A stretch of 64,000 bases of DNA from assembly GCA_002917075.1 (NCBI GenBank), contig NTMA01000096.1:1-64000 (forward strand), given 5' to 3'. Positions 11,419-24,581 of the stretch are shown here, piece after piece. A program made the position numbers and the translations under genes. Position 1 is the first letter of the stretch; each line of letters starts with the position of its first letter. The notes under the pieces were generated by a model. That model had not been told where the DNA came from, made no database searches, and worked only from the letters and a program-made list of their open reading frames with translations. Source of the stretch: Hawksworthiomyces lignivorus. Taxonomy: Eukaryota > Ascomycota > Sordariomycetes > Ophiostomatales > Ophiostomataceae.

Positions 11419-12354
11419 GGCGGTGTGGGGTTTACGTTAGGAGATGGCTGACACTTGTCTACGATAAGCCTGAGATTGCTGGGTAAATATGGGGATATTG
11501 GTTATTGTAATTGGAGTGGAGTGTCGGGAACAGAACAGATTAGGGGACGCCGAAATGTCGGCAAATGCAAAACCTGCGCGACTGGAACTCTAACAAGATA
11601 CTTTGTAATGCTTTATCAGTGAACGTGTTTTCTGCAGTTCTTTAACTTTTGATCTTGACGCGGCATTTTGAGCCTCTTTCTAACCTTGAAGGTTAGATAC
11701 ACTCAACACCACATAGAATATAGCGAGCTGCCACGACTCCGGGTCAGGGTCGACGTTGGTGGTAAGTATGTCCTAATTAGTCTCAGTTTATCGGAAGACA
11801 AACACTGACGTCATACGTAGGAATAAATACCGATACTGTGGTCTTGGACCCGACGCAGAGTTCGTTATCGTAACGTGACGTGTTGGGCAGTCACAAAACA
11901 CCAACGACACGCGATACGACAATAGGCATTAAAGTCGTTGTAGACTTTGTCTTAACCCAGTGCAGGGTTCATACATCTTAGATTTCGTCTGTGACAGTAG
12001 GAATAACCGTGTTTCTTAATATTATTATAGAACGTAACTGTAGTCGTCTTTTACGAGTTGTCGTCTTACGTATGTCTCGTAGTTTTTTTCGTGACATCTT
12101 ATCTTTTGTAGATTATCGAATAATACTATTTTATTCGTAAACAAAGTCTGTAAACTATTATAGTCACGGGAGTTTATTCGCCCATCGATCACGAGTATTA
12201 ATAAAAAGACACAGTACGACATATCGTGAAACGTGAGATTCCGGACGTTGACGTCGTATGTTCGCATAATATCGCAAATATAAGTACTTCTCTGGATAAA
12301 ACCGACAACCCCGTGTTCTATAACTCACATACTTACATCAAGTTTTCCTCCTAG
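11419..12354. other. Low-coding-potential insert upstream of truncated hydantoinase
   Basis: Contains no gene I can support. The 3' two-thirds is rich in TCG/ACG and TA steps and full of stops in all frames, unlike the exon that begins at 12355. It occupies the place where the 5' exons of the hydantoinase gene should be, so it may be a degraded repeat or a rearrangement junction. Confidence 0.45.
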
Positions 12355-14717
12355 GCTTCCTGGAACGTGAAAATGCAACGATACTTAATGCAGCGATACT
12401 ACGGTTTGCTAGGGAGACTATCCATAACGTTCAGAATGCTATGAGAAGATTAGGATTGACCGAGTATCTATTGTACCTGACTCAAAATGACGGTACACTG
12501 CTTGATTCAGTATCAGCTGCCCGTGCCCTTACCGGAACCTTTTCCTCCGGAGTGACTAACTCGATGCTCGGTGCTACGTATTTGTCTAGGCGCCTGTCCA
12601 AGACCGAAAAGGGCGAGCCAGCTATTGTCGTAGATATAGGCGGCACGACAACAGACGTGGGGGTGATGCTTGCATCGGGCCTGCCACGACAGGCGTCCGC
12701 ATATGTCTACGTTGCAGGTGTCAAGGTAAATTACTCCTTACCGCAACTACACTCCATCGGCTTGGGAGGTGGTTCCATAGTAACGATGTCGGAAGACGGC
12801 CAGGTCAAAGTCGGCCCAGAATCGATAGGAAACGAGCTGCAGCAGTCTTTGGTGTTTGGCGGCGACATAACAACGGTGACGGATGTCGCTGTAGCGGCCG
12901 GACTTGCAAAAATAGGTTCATCAAAAGCCACAGAGAGCCTGGACAGCAGACTTCTTCGCAATGTGAAGCGCCGCATCCAAGAGATGCTAGAGCGTGTCAT
13001 CGACACGGTGAAGACGTCACCTGAGCCCATGCCCGTATTTCTCACTAGTAGAGGCTCAATACTGGCGCCTAGTGCTATTGAAGGAGTATCTGTTATCATT
13101 AAACCACGGTTTTATGACGTTGCCAATGCTGTCGGTGCGGCGTGCTCGTTGGTTGGTGCGACAATTGATATTATACAGGACGTGTCACAATTAAGCTTAG
13201 CTGAAGTGACTGAGTATGCGAAACGTATTGCGGTTGAAAAAGCGGTCTCTGCTGGTGCATTAAGCGAAAGCGTATACGTGGTGAACGTGGATATCATGCC
13301 AATACCATATCTGGACCACCAAATTCGTTCAGTGGTTACGGCTATCGGGGACATCGATATCAACATACAGTCTACGTCAATTTTGAATGATGCAGATATC
13401 TTTAGATCTGGCTTCGAGGCGGATGCGGCTTAAAGAACTTTACCAACCTCCGAGGAACGGTTTAAGATTAACCATAGGACATACAGACCATCAGTGTCAG
13501 CCAACAAGAAGACAGGTCTTCCTGAGTGGAGCTTGAGCAAAACAGATGTTGATTATTTAGCTGATGGTTGCTATTTTTTTGGGCTGCGGGGGTGGTGGCA
13601 ATCCGGAACCAGGGAAGCTGCAGCTTCGAGATATGCTTGAGGCGGGTCACAATATTCGAGTTGTAGACGTGAGCGCCCTCCCTACAGATGCCCTTGTATA
13701 CTGGGGTGGACGTATGAGTTCCCCAGCGGCAATCTCTGAACGCCTACAGGCCCATGAGACAGTTTTGGCCATTCGCACATTAATGAAACATCTTGGGTAA
13801 ACCTCTTTCGATGCTGCGACGGGGCTCGAGATTGGACGCTCCAACGGCATGGAGTCATTCCTGTGGGGCTCTTCTCGCTTCTTCAATCGCCCTGTGATCG
13901 ACGCTGATTTTATGGGCCGGGCTAATCCTATGTGCTGGCAGACGACGCTTACTGTGCATCGCCCGGGAGAGTTCGTCCCGTGCGCCATGGACAGCGGGCC
14001 TCTCTATGGTGATTACGAGCGCTCCTCGAGATGAGGCAGTAGACCGGCGACTGCGAGGAGCCGTGGCGGAGATGGGTTCTCTCGTAGGCCTAGCTGCTAG
14101 ACCGACTACGGCTGACGTGGTTCGCCAGTGTGGGGTGCTACGCTCCATATCATTGGCGTGGCGAATCGGCCATGCAATGGCTCGTGCTGGTGCTGAGAGG
14201 CGGGCAAGCACGACCGCCGAGGCAATCATTCAAGAAGTAGGTGGTGCCGGCAGTGCCACAGTGCTTTTCTGTGGAAAGATTGCCTCCATCGAGCGAACAC
14301 TGCGCAAGGGGTTATCCGTGGGCGTTCTTAGCATCATGCAGGCGACTGAATTGGAGTCAGGCAACCGGCAGAATATGTCTAGTGCAATGGCTACCGGAGG
14401 CCGCATGCGGATTCCCTTTATAAATGAAAACACCTTGGCAGAGCATGAGGCGGATGATGGGACTAAACTTGTCCTAGCAACAGTTCCCGACTTGATTGCG
14501 CTGATTGATCGAGACACTGGGCGGGCAGTGGGCGTGCCTGAGTACAGATATGGTTGCCATGCCATTATTCTGGGGATTTCCTGCTCCCCCACGGTGGGTA
14601 GAGACTTCTCGTGGAGTCGAGATAGGAGCTCCAAGGGGGTATGGATATGACTTAGATTACGTGCCGCTTGGAAAATACGCCGAGCCTCGTAGCGTCATCG
14701 AAGAATTTTTGGATTAG
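12355..14717 (+). pseudogene. 5'-truncated hydantoinase/oxoprolinase-DUF917 fusion pseudogene
   Basis: From 12355 a clean frame reads FLERENATILNA and LYLTQNDGTLLD, then VVDIGGTTTDVG and GLGGGSIV. This is the C-terminal half of a hydantoinase A/oxoprolinase, an ATP-dependent ring-opening amidohydrolase. The preceding CCTCCTAG looks like a splice acceptor, but no upstream exon is present. A DUF917-type domain follows, in pieces: LADGC then GCGGGGNPE across a T-run frameshift at about 13574-13580; a TAA at 13798-13800; a frameshift near 14000; a frameshift near 14580; and an end at GKYAEPRSVIEEFLD (14717). Fungal proteins of this architecture are usually about 950-1000 residues. The N-terminal third is absent. 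It is not functional as it stands. Confidence 0.85.
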
Positions 14718-17034
14718 AAATATGATCACAGGAATTTATATTTATCTATTCATGTTTTTCCTTTCATTCAAAGGACCTGTAGACTGCAACACTCCTTCAA
14801 AGAGGCAAGGAAATATAAGATAACTTGCACATAAAAAAGGTTCTGCTGGACCCCAAAATTTGTTAGTTGTGTCACCTTGACAGAGTTGGCTGGAGATACA
14901 TCGAGGCAAAATATCCCAATCAAGGGAAATCGCCGATACAAGACTTGGCTGAATTTGTCTGTGTATCTGTGTTCATATATTTAACGTAGTGTACCAAGAA
15001 CATTGTATCCATGCCCGTATGAGGTTTGTTGGAAACTTCATTCTCGTTTATATGCGAAACATTAATTTGCGTGGAATTTGTTTAATAATATGCGTGTTCT
15101 GAGGCCTAAAGGGGTCTAATTCGTAGCAATAAAGGTCACTCTCACCTGTCATTTTGCCATCAACTGTAGAATCATACTCAGAACAGGTCGGAATTCTTGA
15201 GATTATTTTATCGAGTTTTCTTTCAATTACAGACTTCGCATAAACTTTTTTTTGCGAAAATTCGCCAGGAGACCCTAGTAACAATGATCAGCCTTGAGTA
15301 AAGAACGTTAAGGAACTAACTTACGCTAATAATTGATCAAGAAGACTAATTTATTTATTGAGAGGCTTGTTTAGTTCACTGTGAAAGATCTATCTGTGAC
15401 TCTTATGGGAGGAACCCCATACTGGCTGTCCACATCTGCCGTGCTTCTCCCTCTTTGTAACTCATTTAGGCCTAGAGCGGGATGTCCCAACCTAGCGTAG
15501 CGATGCAGTCCAAAGGCTTAGTCAAACAGCCTAGATACTAGCAGTCCACGTTTGAAATCTCTCTAGTGACACATATAAGAAACGAACACAGAATGAGCGA
15601 CTCTAATCTTGACTCTAATCTTGGCTAACATTGTCATCAAGGACTACAGGCGTGTACCTCATCTCTTCTTGAGGCTCTTTGCAATGGCTCCCGTGTAATG
15701 CGCCAATCGCACTACCAGCGGACATCCGAGAGTCACCACAAATTTGAGAATGTTGATGTTGATATGGTTAGATCCCGAGCCGTGGTGGAGAACCTTGCCG
15801 AAAATTTAGCTCGAGTCTTCGTTCGATCCGAAGAATCCATCATCTGGATGGGTACCTTTTGGGACAGCTAGAGATAATATTCTTGGTGCTTGCAAGAATG
15901 ATCTGATGGTGAGCCAGGCTATCTAGCTATACGTCAACAGTTCTAGATCGTAAAGACTGATACTTGTTGGTGGTAGTTTGTCGTCAGTTGAAGTCGACAG
16001 GGTCTTGTACGAAAACCCATATTTGTGAGGGATTGGAGGAGGTGTGGATTCCCATCCACATCCGTATATTGGATCAAGTCATGGTACTTATCGACAAGAA
16101 GAAGTGGACAGGTCCAACTATCGCCTCCGTCCTCGTTGAGTTTATGCTTGGAGAGTGTAACAGATGCCATTTGGAGAAGTGTTCGCAGTTGTGTAAAATA
16201 CGATACATTAGGCCGAGTATTTCGGAGAATTCGGCTATAGCACCCAAGCACCAGACCATCCGATTACTCTGTTAATGGCTCACGGTCCTTTTCACTGATG
16301 TATTTCACCGTGAAGTGGATCAGCCAAGACCGCAACTTCCAGGTCACGTCTAAGCTTACTACTTTTTACACACATTAGTGCCACCCCGCATTCTCCAAAA
16401 TCTCGTCTACTCCGCAAAAACCTGTGCTGAGCATTTGTCAAAATACTGCCAAGACGAAGATAAGCCGGGCGCGGTGCGTTTAACAATCCCAGTTGCCCCC
16501 GTCTCCCCGCATCTTAGACCAGGTTAAAGAGCGGGTAGGATGAAAAGTCTTTCAGTGTTTGTTGGCTCCAAAATCAATGCCTTGGACGGCTAAACCAGAG
16601 AAGGAAGCTCGCTAAAAACCACGGGAGCTTGGCGGCTCCTGTTATGTTACATTGTTTTGACGAGATAAATTAAGAGTCGGAAGAAAGAATCGCGTGAAAA
16701 AGGGTGGAAGGAGATCATGGCATATCCTTAGAAATATGCTTGAACAATAGATAGGTTACCCTTTTGGGCAAAGTACTTGGGACGTAATACGTCTGTCACC
16801 TGTGTATGTGTGTGAATATGATTTGCTTCCTTAGTCGAGAACACCAGTTGTGTGTCGACTGGTGCGATCTGCATAAGATATCTCGTCGCGGTAATTTGTA
16901 TCAACGAGTGTAGCAACTGTATTAATAGGTCTTCCGCCTCTCTTTGTTCATTTCCTCTCCATGCCCGACACAACCTCAAACCTTTTTCTTCCCAAATTCA
17001 AGGACGGGAATTTCGTTATACATACAAAACCAAT
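14718..17034. other. Intergenic region, no supportable gene
   Basis: 2.3 kb of AT-rich DNA. Overlapping frames of about 100 codons occur on both strands at 15943-16275, but neither shows a domain I recognise. The last few hundred bases are the upstream region of the MFS transporter. Confidence 0.45.
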
Positions 17035-18771
17035 ATGGCCGGTGGGGTGAAGAAACCTGTTAATATCTTCAAATTAAAAAATCTAGATGAACCTAAAGAG
17101 GTTTTCAATTGGAGACTATGGTTCGCTGTTTTCTCCTTTGGCCTCCTTGGTGCGGCACGAGGGGTCGATGAAGGCTTGATTTCTGGTGCTTTCAACAGCA
17201 AGGATTTCCAGAAGACAATCAATTTCAGCTCGTACGATACTGCGGCTCAAGCCAATATAAAAGGAAACGTGAGCGCTATGGTTCAGATTGGATCAGTTGG
17301 TGGCGCTTTAATGTGAGAATATTCAAAAGCTCCAAGACGCCGCCTAGCCATCAAAGTAGACTTAACTAACAATAATGTTCCAACGATCAGTGCATTTATT
17401 ATATGCGACCGCATTGGTCGTATTTGGGCCACCCGGCAACTCTGCGTCCTATGGATTATCGGCATATCCATCTTTCTCGGCGCTAACGGCAACTTAGGAG
17501 CCATATATGCTGGCCGTTTCATTGCGGGCCTCGGCGTCGGTCAGACGCCAGTCGTCGGACCGGTGTACATTGCCGAGATTGCACCCCCGTCAATCCGTGG
17601 ACTCTGCACTTGCATTTTCACTGGGTTCGTTTACCTCGGAATTGTGCTTGCATACTTCACAAACTACGGATGTCAGGTCAATCTTGGCGACTCTACCCAT
17701 GCGCGATGGCAAGTACCTACGAGCCTGCACATCATGTTTGCCGGCATTATCTTTTGTTTGACCTTCTTTCAATATGAGTCACCTCGCCACCTTGTTAGAA
17801 AAGGCAAGAATAGTCAGGCTATTGAGACAATGGCTCGTCTCCGACACTTGCCGCCTGATCACGAATACGTTGTACGGGAAATTGCGGCTATCCAATTCCA
17901 AAATCAAGAAGAGTTGGAAGCAACTAGAGGTACTGGTTGGTTTGGTATGGTTAAGGAGATATTTTTGATTCCTTCCAACCTCTACCGTCTCTATCTTGCG
18001 TCCATGGCACAAGTCATGGGTCAGTGGTCTGGTGCGGGTTCCATCACTGTATACGCACCTGACCTCTTTCGCCTGCTCGGCATTGCTGGCACCAACGAAT
18101 CTCTTCTAGTAACTGCCGTGTTCGGCATTGTTAAGCTTGTTGCTGCCATCCTCTGCTCGTTGTTTTTGGTCGATGTGATTGGGAGGAAGCGATCTCTCTT
18201 GTTAGGAATTATCCTCCAAGCCATCTCGATGATTTATGTGGCATCTTTCTTGACCGCAGTTCCTCAGCTTGGAGTCACATCACACTATTCGCTGTCAGAC
18301 AATGAAATAGGGCCTTCTAAAGGGGCAATCTTCATGATATATCTCTCTGGATTTGGATGGGCCCTTGGTTGGAATAGCATGCAGTACCTTTTAACTGCCG
18401 AGCTGTTTCCTCTGAGGATCCGCGCACTCTGCACATCTATCGCCATGACTCTGCATTTTGCTAACCAATACGGTAATTCTCGAGCGGTGCCCGTGATGCT
18501 GCTCCCCTCGTCCGATGGCGGTATTACCCCCAAGGGAACATTTTGGTGCTTTGCTGCTATTACAATTCTGGGTGGATTCTGGGTGTGGTTCAGCGTGCCA
18601 GAAACGGCAGGGAGATCGCTTGAGAGCATTGATAGACTCTTTGCACTCCCATGGTACAGCATCGGACGCCACGGTAATGAAGATGCCGAGCGGCAGGATG
18701 CTGTAAGTGATGAGAAGATGAGAGAAGCTGGCGAAGCTAGGGCGGCCATTCATATGGAAACCATTGGTTAA
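17035..18771 (+). CDS. MFS sugar/quinate-type transporter
   Basis: Two exons, 17035-17312 and 17391-18771. The 78-nt intron has GTGAGA, a CTAAC branch point and a CAG end, and joins ALI to AFIICDRIGR. The product is 552 residues, normal for the fungal sugar porter family with 12 membrane segments. Signatures in order: EVFNWRLW before the first helix, DRIGR in the loop after the second helix, a long GRFIAGLGVGQ helix, YESPRHLVRKGK at the central cytoplasmic loop (a variant of PESPR), DVIGRK, and PETAGRSLE after the last helix. It should import a monosaccharide, polyol or quinate-like acid by proton symport at the plasma membrane; the substrate cannot be read from sequence. It is intact and stands alone, about 8 kb from the homoserine gene set, so a role in that pathway is not supported. 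Confidence 0.92.
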
Positions 18772-21700
18772 GTTAAGGTGGGCTTTAGGAATGAGATGCT
18801 GTACCACTATTACCCTAGCTACATCCTACAACGGTTTCTGCCCCAAAAGGTTCCGTTTAGCATACACGTACACGGTCGGTTGTTCTTGTTATTCATGCTG
18901 CACGGAGTGAAGCCATCTAACAAGAGAGTAAGTGTGGATACTATGATTATCTAAGCTATGTATTATACAAAAGTGTTACGAGCGAAAGATTGATCATTTA
19001 TAATCCTCATTGGCATATTCTTGACATATACATGTGTTGGCTCTCACTACTTCAGCAGTGTTTGCCGCTTCAGTGAAGTTAATAGTTTGATTTCTTGCAG
19101 TGGAGCCAGGTATACCCTATGCGCAATGGAGGAGCGGAACAAAGTATGTATGTCACGTATCCGATAACAGTACCAGCTAACGGAGTTAGGGCATCCACCT
19201 CACTTATTAGTCTCATTAGGAGCTAGATGTCGTTAATCCAAGTGCTTGTTCGCTTGATATAATCCTGGCCATCCAACCTATGCATACCATCTCTTCTGCA
19301 CCAACAAGACAAAGAGATAGACATGTAGGTTAGGAATGGGATTTAGGTAGTCCAATCCGCTTTGGTTACATCCTAGATTGGCAAATGCATGAATCACCTG
19401 TCGCGATATTTAACAGAAGTTTTGACTATTCCGTGTTCGAACAGGCCATCACGCAGAAACTCGCATCATTGTCTTTGAGACCCCGCATCGCATAATGCAG
19501 CTTACTTGGCAAATATATGATGCTGGACGCCAGTCTCATCTAAAATGGCCCCTTTGATACGCCCCAGTGAGTACATTTGCTATAACATGATAGATTCCTT
19601 TGTACGCTACCGCCTGCACTATCTTCTCGAGTAATTCTACACATAATTTCTTCAACGTAAGCGAAGTACCAGCACCTGCACCAGTATATCCACCACTGCA
19701 AAGCTGCAGTCTGGGCTATAACATGTTAACTGCCGCCACGCTCAGATCTGCAGAGTGTCCACTTGGAGAAGTTTCACCCTGCCATGTCCGCTCTCCTCTG
19801 CTGGAATACCAAACAAATGGATCCTACTCACAGTGCCGAGGGAAACGGCTTCCTTTGCTTCCGTCAAAATAGTAATCATGATGGCCATAACGATAAGACT
19901 GAGGTCACACAAATAACCGATACCTGGCAGAGAGTGAGTCTGGCAGACTTCTCGACTCAACCTAACAATCACAGCTCCCAACACCAGTCGTAGAGGGCCA
20001 TAACTGCCTTTTCAATTATTGACCAATAAATATTCAAAATTGAAAAGCTTTTCTGATAGTTCTGTCAATAATATTCTATTGTTTATCTAAAGGTATCTCC
20101 TTCTTTGCTTTATAAAGAAGTTAAAGTCTTAAGTTCTCCTATTGGCTGATAGAGAATGGCGCAAACTAATAGAATATCCAGCAGAGAAACTCCTCTCTAG
20201 CCAAGAGCTGTCAACCAACTTATCCCAGGCACCAAGGTGTCTTTTCTAGTTACATCTCAGTACTGATTTACACCAACCACCTCCACAATCTCCACGGTTA
20301 CAATTGTAACCTCGACTTCCTCGTTTGCGTTAGTAATAATCATTTGATTACTCGGATAGGTTTCGACTGACAGGCATGTTTAGGATTGTTGATGATTTGA
20401 GAGTTAACTTTTCAGGGATCCGGCTCATTTATGTAGATCTGAGTAGTTAGCCTCTGGTGTGCTCTTATCTGTGATTTGACTTGAACAAAATGAAGTTTGA
20501 GTAACGATGCTTTTTGCTTGTTGTGGAGTTCAGATACGATGAAGAGACCTACGCGCTTTATATAAACGCTTGGCAGTGTGGAGCCTAACCTAAAACGTGC
20601 TTGCAATGGATACCAGATCAACACCATCGTAGTGGAAGCCGCCTGACTTCGTCAGTAATCTATTATTGTGCTTCTCGTGGTATGCATACTCAAATGCCAG
20701 CCGAGCTCTTAGGTACACCATCATTCGGGCGAGGCTCTAAATCTACACTCCATTGTCGGCGTAATTCCATATTGAGACAAGGGTCTGAAAACAATACTAG
20801 CATTTAAAAGAGTAGGTTGCTTTGCTGAGGCCCAAATATTCCGGGACTTCCGGAAATATCGTGTATGGAAATTGTATTGCAATCTTCACGGGATGCTAGA
20901 TGAGAGGCTCTCGTTATTTGGCTTTTAGAGGTCTTCAGACTAATAAAAAAAAGCACTTTTGCCGACTTATCAAGCCGGCTGTTGATGAAACATCGTCGAT
21001 TCAGCCTCGGGCGTTGAGTTTCTGTTGCGCTGTTTACGTTTTTGTAGCTTTCGTTGAAGCCAAAGGCCTGTGGCGGGAAAACGGGCGTTACGTTAGGAGT
21101 TAAAATTTCATAGTAGCACGCTTTATCGAACTAATGACTTCGTCTTAAATATAAGGGAGAGGGTAAGGGTGGGACCTACATGAAGTGTCTGGCATATGCA
21201 TGCACGAGGGCCTTGTGACAGTCACCAACATTAATCATAAGCCAATAGTAGCTGTGAATATGGTTATTTTTGCCTCTTCTTTTGTAAGCGTTGTGAATCT
21301 TTGATTCTGCATTTATATGTATTCTTATTTGCCTTAGTATTAACAGTAACCTACAGCGCCGTGCCAGAAGTTTTAATACAACAAGACCATATCTGCTTAG
21401 TCGCCGTAATCGTATACTTCAACGAAATAATTTTGGCTTTGCTGTACTAGGTTCGGAGATCTATTAATAGACCTCAAATGATCGATCGCTACAAAAGCGT
21501 GAGTGGTACTAAGATTAAATGCAATTAGAATAGCCGATAAGAGTTAGCTTGCATCAACAATTCTTGTAAAGAATATGAGTAGACCAAGAAAAAAAAAATG
21601 GAGTGGAATACACTATAAGCCATTCTCGAAGCTAGTGTGAGATGCGTTTATCTGTGGAGGATGGCACTTGGTCGCCTCGAACTAAATCCGCTCAAAACAA

Positions 21701-23612
21701 CGAACACAAGCACTCGCACAGATTGGGTGATATTGAGGCTCTGGGATGCGGCTGACAGTTAGTACATTAGCAAATTGGGTATAGCTGGAGGGGCTGAGCA
21801 ACTGTATCCTGCGAAATGGTTACCCTTAACCCATTTAAGAGTACCACATGCAAGGTAGACAACAATATGATGGGAGCTGGCGTAACTGTATTGGCTAATA
21901 AAAGCAACTCTGGGCACTGGTTGATGATAGCATGGTTTACGCTTCACATCTCTTCCGTTTACTACCAACGTCACAAGCCCGAGGAGAAATATGGCCGCCT
22001 TGGCAACTTATTTAACAAAAGTCAGAGTTGCTATGTACTCTATGAAGGAGCATTAGCAGTGCGCCTCAGACTCGATAGCGTACACGTTGGGCGACGGCAG
22101 AACTCTCACATTTCAACTTGACCACCCACCGAAGGCTCGCGAATGCAATCCAATCCTATAAGGGACTTTTATAGTTGTCAAAGTATTGATGGTGACACCT
22201 GTGTCTCCCCTTCAGCATATTCCTACTTCACTTAATATCAGCGAAATATTGCACGAGCGTTGAAAAAGACAGCCGAAGAGAAAATCATAAACATAACGGC
22301 ATTTCTGGTCAACTATAAAGAAATAAAGGGGAAAATAGTATTGCTAGAGATTAAAGTTTGATCGAAATCACATGACCCGGGGAGTAGAAAGAGGCAGTAT
22401 AGGTGCAGGAACAAGTGAGATAACTGCTTCTCAGACGCAAGCACTTCAGTCTCAGAGTGAAACATCTCTATGCCAAACATATAATAATTTTCTATCTTGA
22501 TTATCGAATGCTCGAGTGAGATATCGCCCTTTGATATTAACGGGAGCCGACTGCGCAAGCGGCGACCCCATAGATGCAAAAATGCTAGCCATTGGCCACC
22601 GTACAGCACTCTGGGCGGGAGCGTAAGCACGGGGAGGTTGTTGTCAGGCTCTGGGATCGTCTGCACCTTTAGGGCGCTCTCTGGCAGCCGTGGGCAATTG
22701 TCAGCATAGGGGCGTCGCAAGAGTGGTAAAAAGGCGTCTTGATTCTTGTTCTATCTCTAAGATATCTCTCGTTCTACGCCTCTTTTTGATATCGCTTTGA
22801 GGTCGCAAAATTGTTGCTCCATACCGAGTGAGGGTCCTAGCCGATCGATCCTCACCTAATATCCTCAAAGGCCTCGATCGTGTGGCGTCTAAGGTGGGTC
22901 CTAGGGGGTGCAGACAGAGTACTTCTGAGATGTTAGCACTAGTGTAATGCCCGTATTTGCCATATAATTTTGGTGGCAGAATCGGCTGGACCTTAAGTCC
23001 GATCATCCTTCAATCACAACAACAGATCCTGACTTGACAGATCGATCCTCATACAAATTATTGTCAGCGAGTGTATAACGCTGACCAATCAGAGGCCAGT
23101 ATTCTCAGGGCCTTAGGCACCTATATCGCATAGATAAATAGTGAGGCAATTAGGCGTAGACCACTTAGTTGAGCTCAATCAACAACACGATGCATTCTCC
23201 ACAACTGCGCTGACACCTCCCAACTCAATATGATACGAAATAGCGCCGCTGTAGGCTCATAAAATAATAGTTCCGCATGCTCTCTCTGTTATAATAAAAA
23301 TAAGGCATCTGTACATGCTTTTTTGTATTGTCATCCCTTGGAAAAGAGAAGACGTGATGAGAGATATTTAGCCGTTCAGCTAAGTTCTCTCCTCGTTCCG
23401 GCTAATATACGTTATGGCACAACCCTTCTCTCGCTTGGATAATAGAGACGTTATTCTTTTTTTTGTCCTTTTGGTAAAACAGAAAGTTAAATATTGCAAC
23501 AATATCTGTGTTCTATGGGAAGTGGGTTTCGATGCACACTTTAGAGAGAAAAAAAGTCATCCATCTTTGCAGTTTTACAGTTTTGTTGAAATTTAAAGTT
23601 TTATTCACAGCC
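18772..23612. other. Long gene-poor stretch
   Basis: 4.8 kb with no intact gene. The only piece with a recognisable signal is the M20-like scrap at 19742-19984. Open frames at 22313-23006 on the minus strand show no domain. The stretch looks like accumulated degraded sequence between two intact genes. Confidence 0.45.
19742..19984 (-). pseudogene. Possible M20-family peptidase/amidohydrolase fragment
   Basis: An 80-codon minus-strand frame contains LTEAKEAVSLGTV and IHLFGIPAEESGHGRVKLL. This resembles the segment of M20 metallopeptidase/aminoacylase-like enzymes around the catalytic PAEE-GGGGK-LLE stretch. The upstream CDLSLIVMA could be a decayed CGHNLIA metal site. Nothing convincing is found on either side. 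The call rests on one short match by eye. Confidence 0.4.
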
Positions 23613-24581
23613 ATGAAATCGTCTTACGCATTTATCGGCGCATTCTTAGGCCTGGGAAATGCTAATCTTGATTTCGTCACTCTACATGTATCGAAGGGTG
23701 GCTATATTATTGAAGCTGATGCTACGCTCGTCTTGGGAAACCTTCCAAGCCCCGTGGCCGGAGATGTTGCCATTTGGAGCGCTATCATGATGGACGGGCA
23801 AGCGGATTTCCTCCAAGGGGTAACTGAAAATGCCAAATCTAGCCCCTACTGCAATGATGGGGGGAAACTATGGTGTAACTTTGCGTACACCCTCCCTAGT
23901 AAGAAGAAGCACGGATTGCTAGCGTCAAACACTAGTGTGTGTTGTAAAGCTAATTCAAACCTCGCATCATTCTATTAGATCATAATAATCCCACTGTTGG
24001 GACTCCCGTCGGCGCTTCACCTGCTTCGCGGGTTCGGACTCACTGTATCTTAACTTGCCTTATATATTACCAATTTTTCTTTTCTTGGAATAAATAGGCC
24101 TGACTGTCCTTCATTTTGTAGACAAACTGAACACGAGCACGCAGAAATGGGATCAAAAACTGTATATTAACGATACACTGAAATCCAGCATCTCCACTAG
24201 TAAGTGGCATGCTCCAGTTTCGCCTTCTGATACTAATATTTCGTGTCGAGATTGCATAACAATGAAATAGGCGAAGGACAGAAAGGACTTATTTTTTACA
24301 TATCAGTTGAGTGTGCAAGTGGCAGATGCTCGCCCGTTCCAGCTCACAGTGAGTATCACTTATGCAACATTTATTATTTTGTTTGACATCTCAACTGACC
24401 ACGATTGGTAAAATTAGAATGGGAAAATGTGTCGATTATTCTTGATAAAGCCGATATGAATTTCAAGCATGATGGAAATTGGGCAGCTGGTTCGGTTGGT
24501 GGGATTATGTCAACACCGGACAACGGAAAAACGTGGAACTTCACTACACTGGCTATACCAATAGTTGCATCGGGATTTTAA
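23613..24581 (+). CDS. Secreted ~223-residue protein, five exons, possible ConA-like fold
   Basis: Exons 23613-23898, 23979-24044, 24122-24199, 24271-24348 and 24418-24581 join with consistent phase, all with GT-AG introns of about 69-80 nt. The product is about 223 residues. It begins with a signal-peptide-like MKSSYAFIGAFLGLGNA, followed by a beta-rich body: ATLVLGNLPSP, IWSAIMMD, LYINDTLKSSIS, GLIFYISVECASG, AHKWENVSIILD, FKHDGNW and SVGGIMSTPDNGKTW. Intron positions were fixed by restored motifs such as RTHYKLN and AHKWENV. No single long frame shows this gene. The pattern recalls a fungal family of small secreted proteins that I associate loosely with concanavalin-A-like lectin/glucanase folds; the function is unknown. 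No transmembrane segment follows the signal peptide. Confidence 0.8.

Noticed and set aside
15943..16275. Overlapping ~100-codon frames on both strands
   Set aside because: No domain, no intron-exon continuation and no start context that favours one; probably chance frames.
22313..23006. Two minus-strand frames of 135 and 101 codons
   Set aside because: Composition not protein-like, no recognisable motif and no supporting splice structure.
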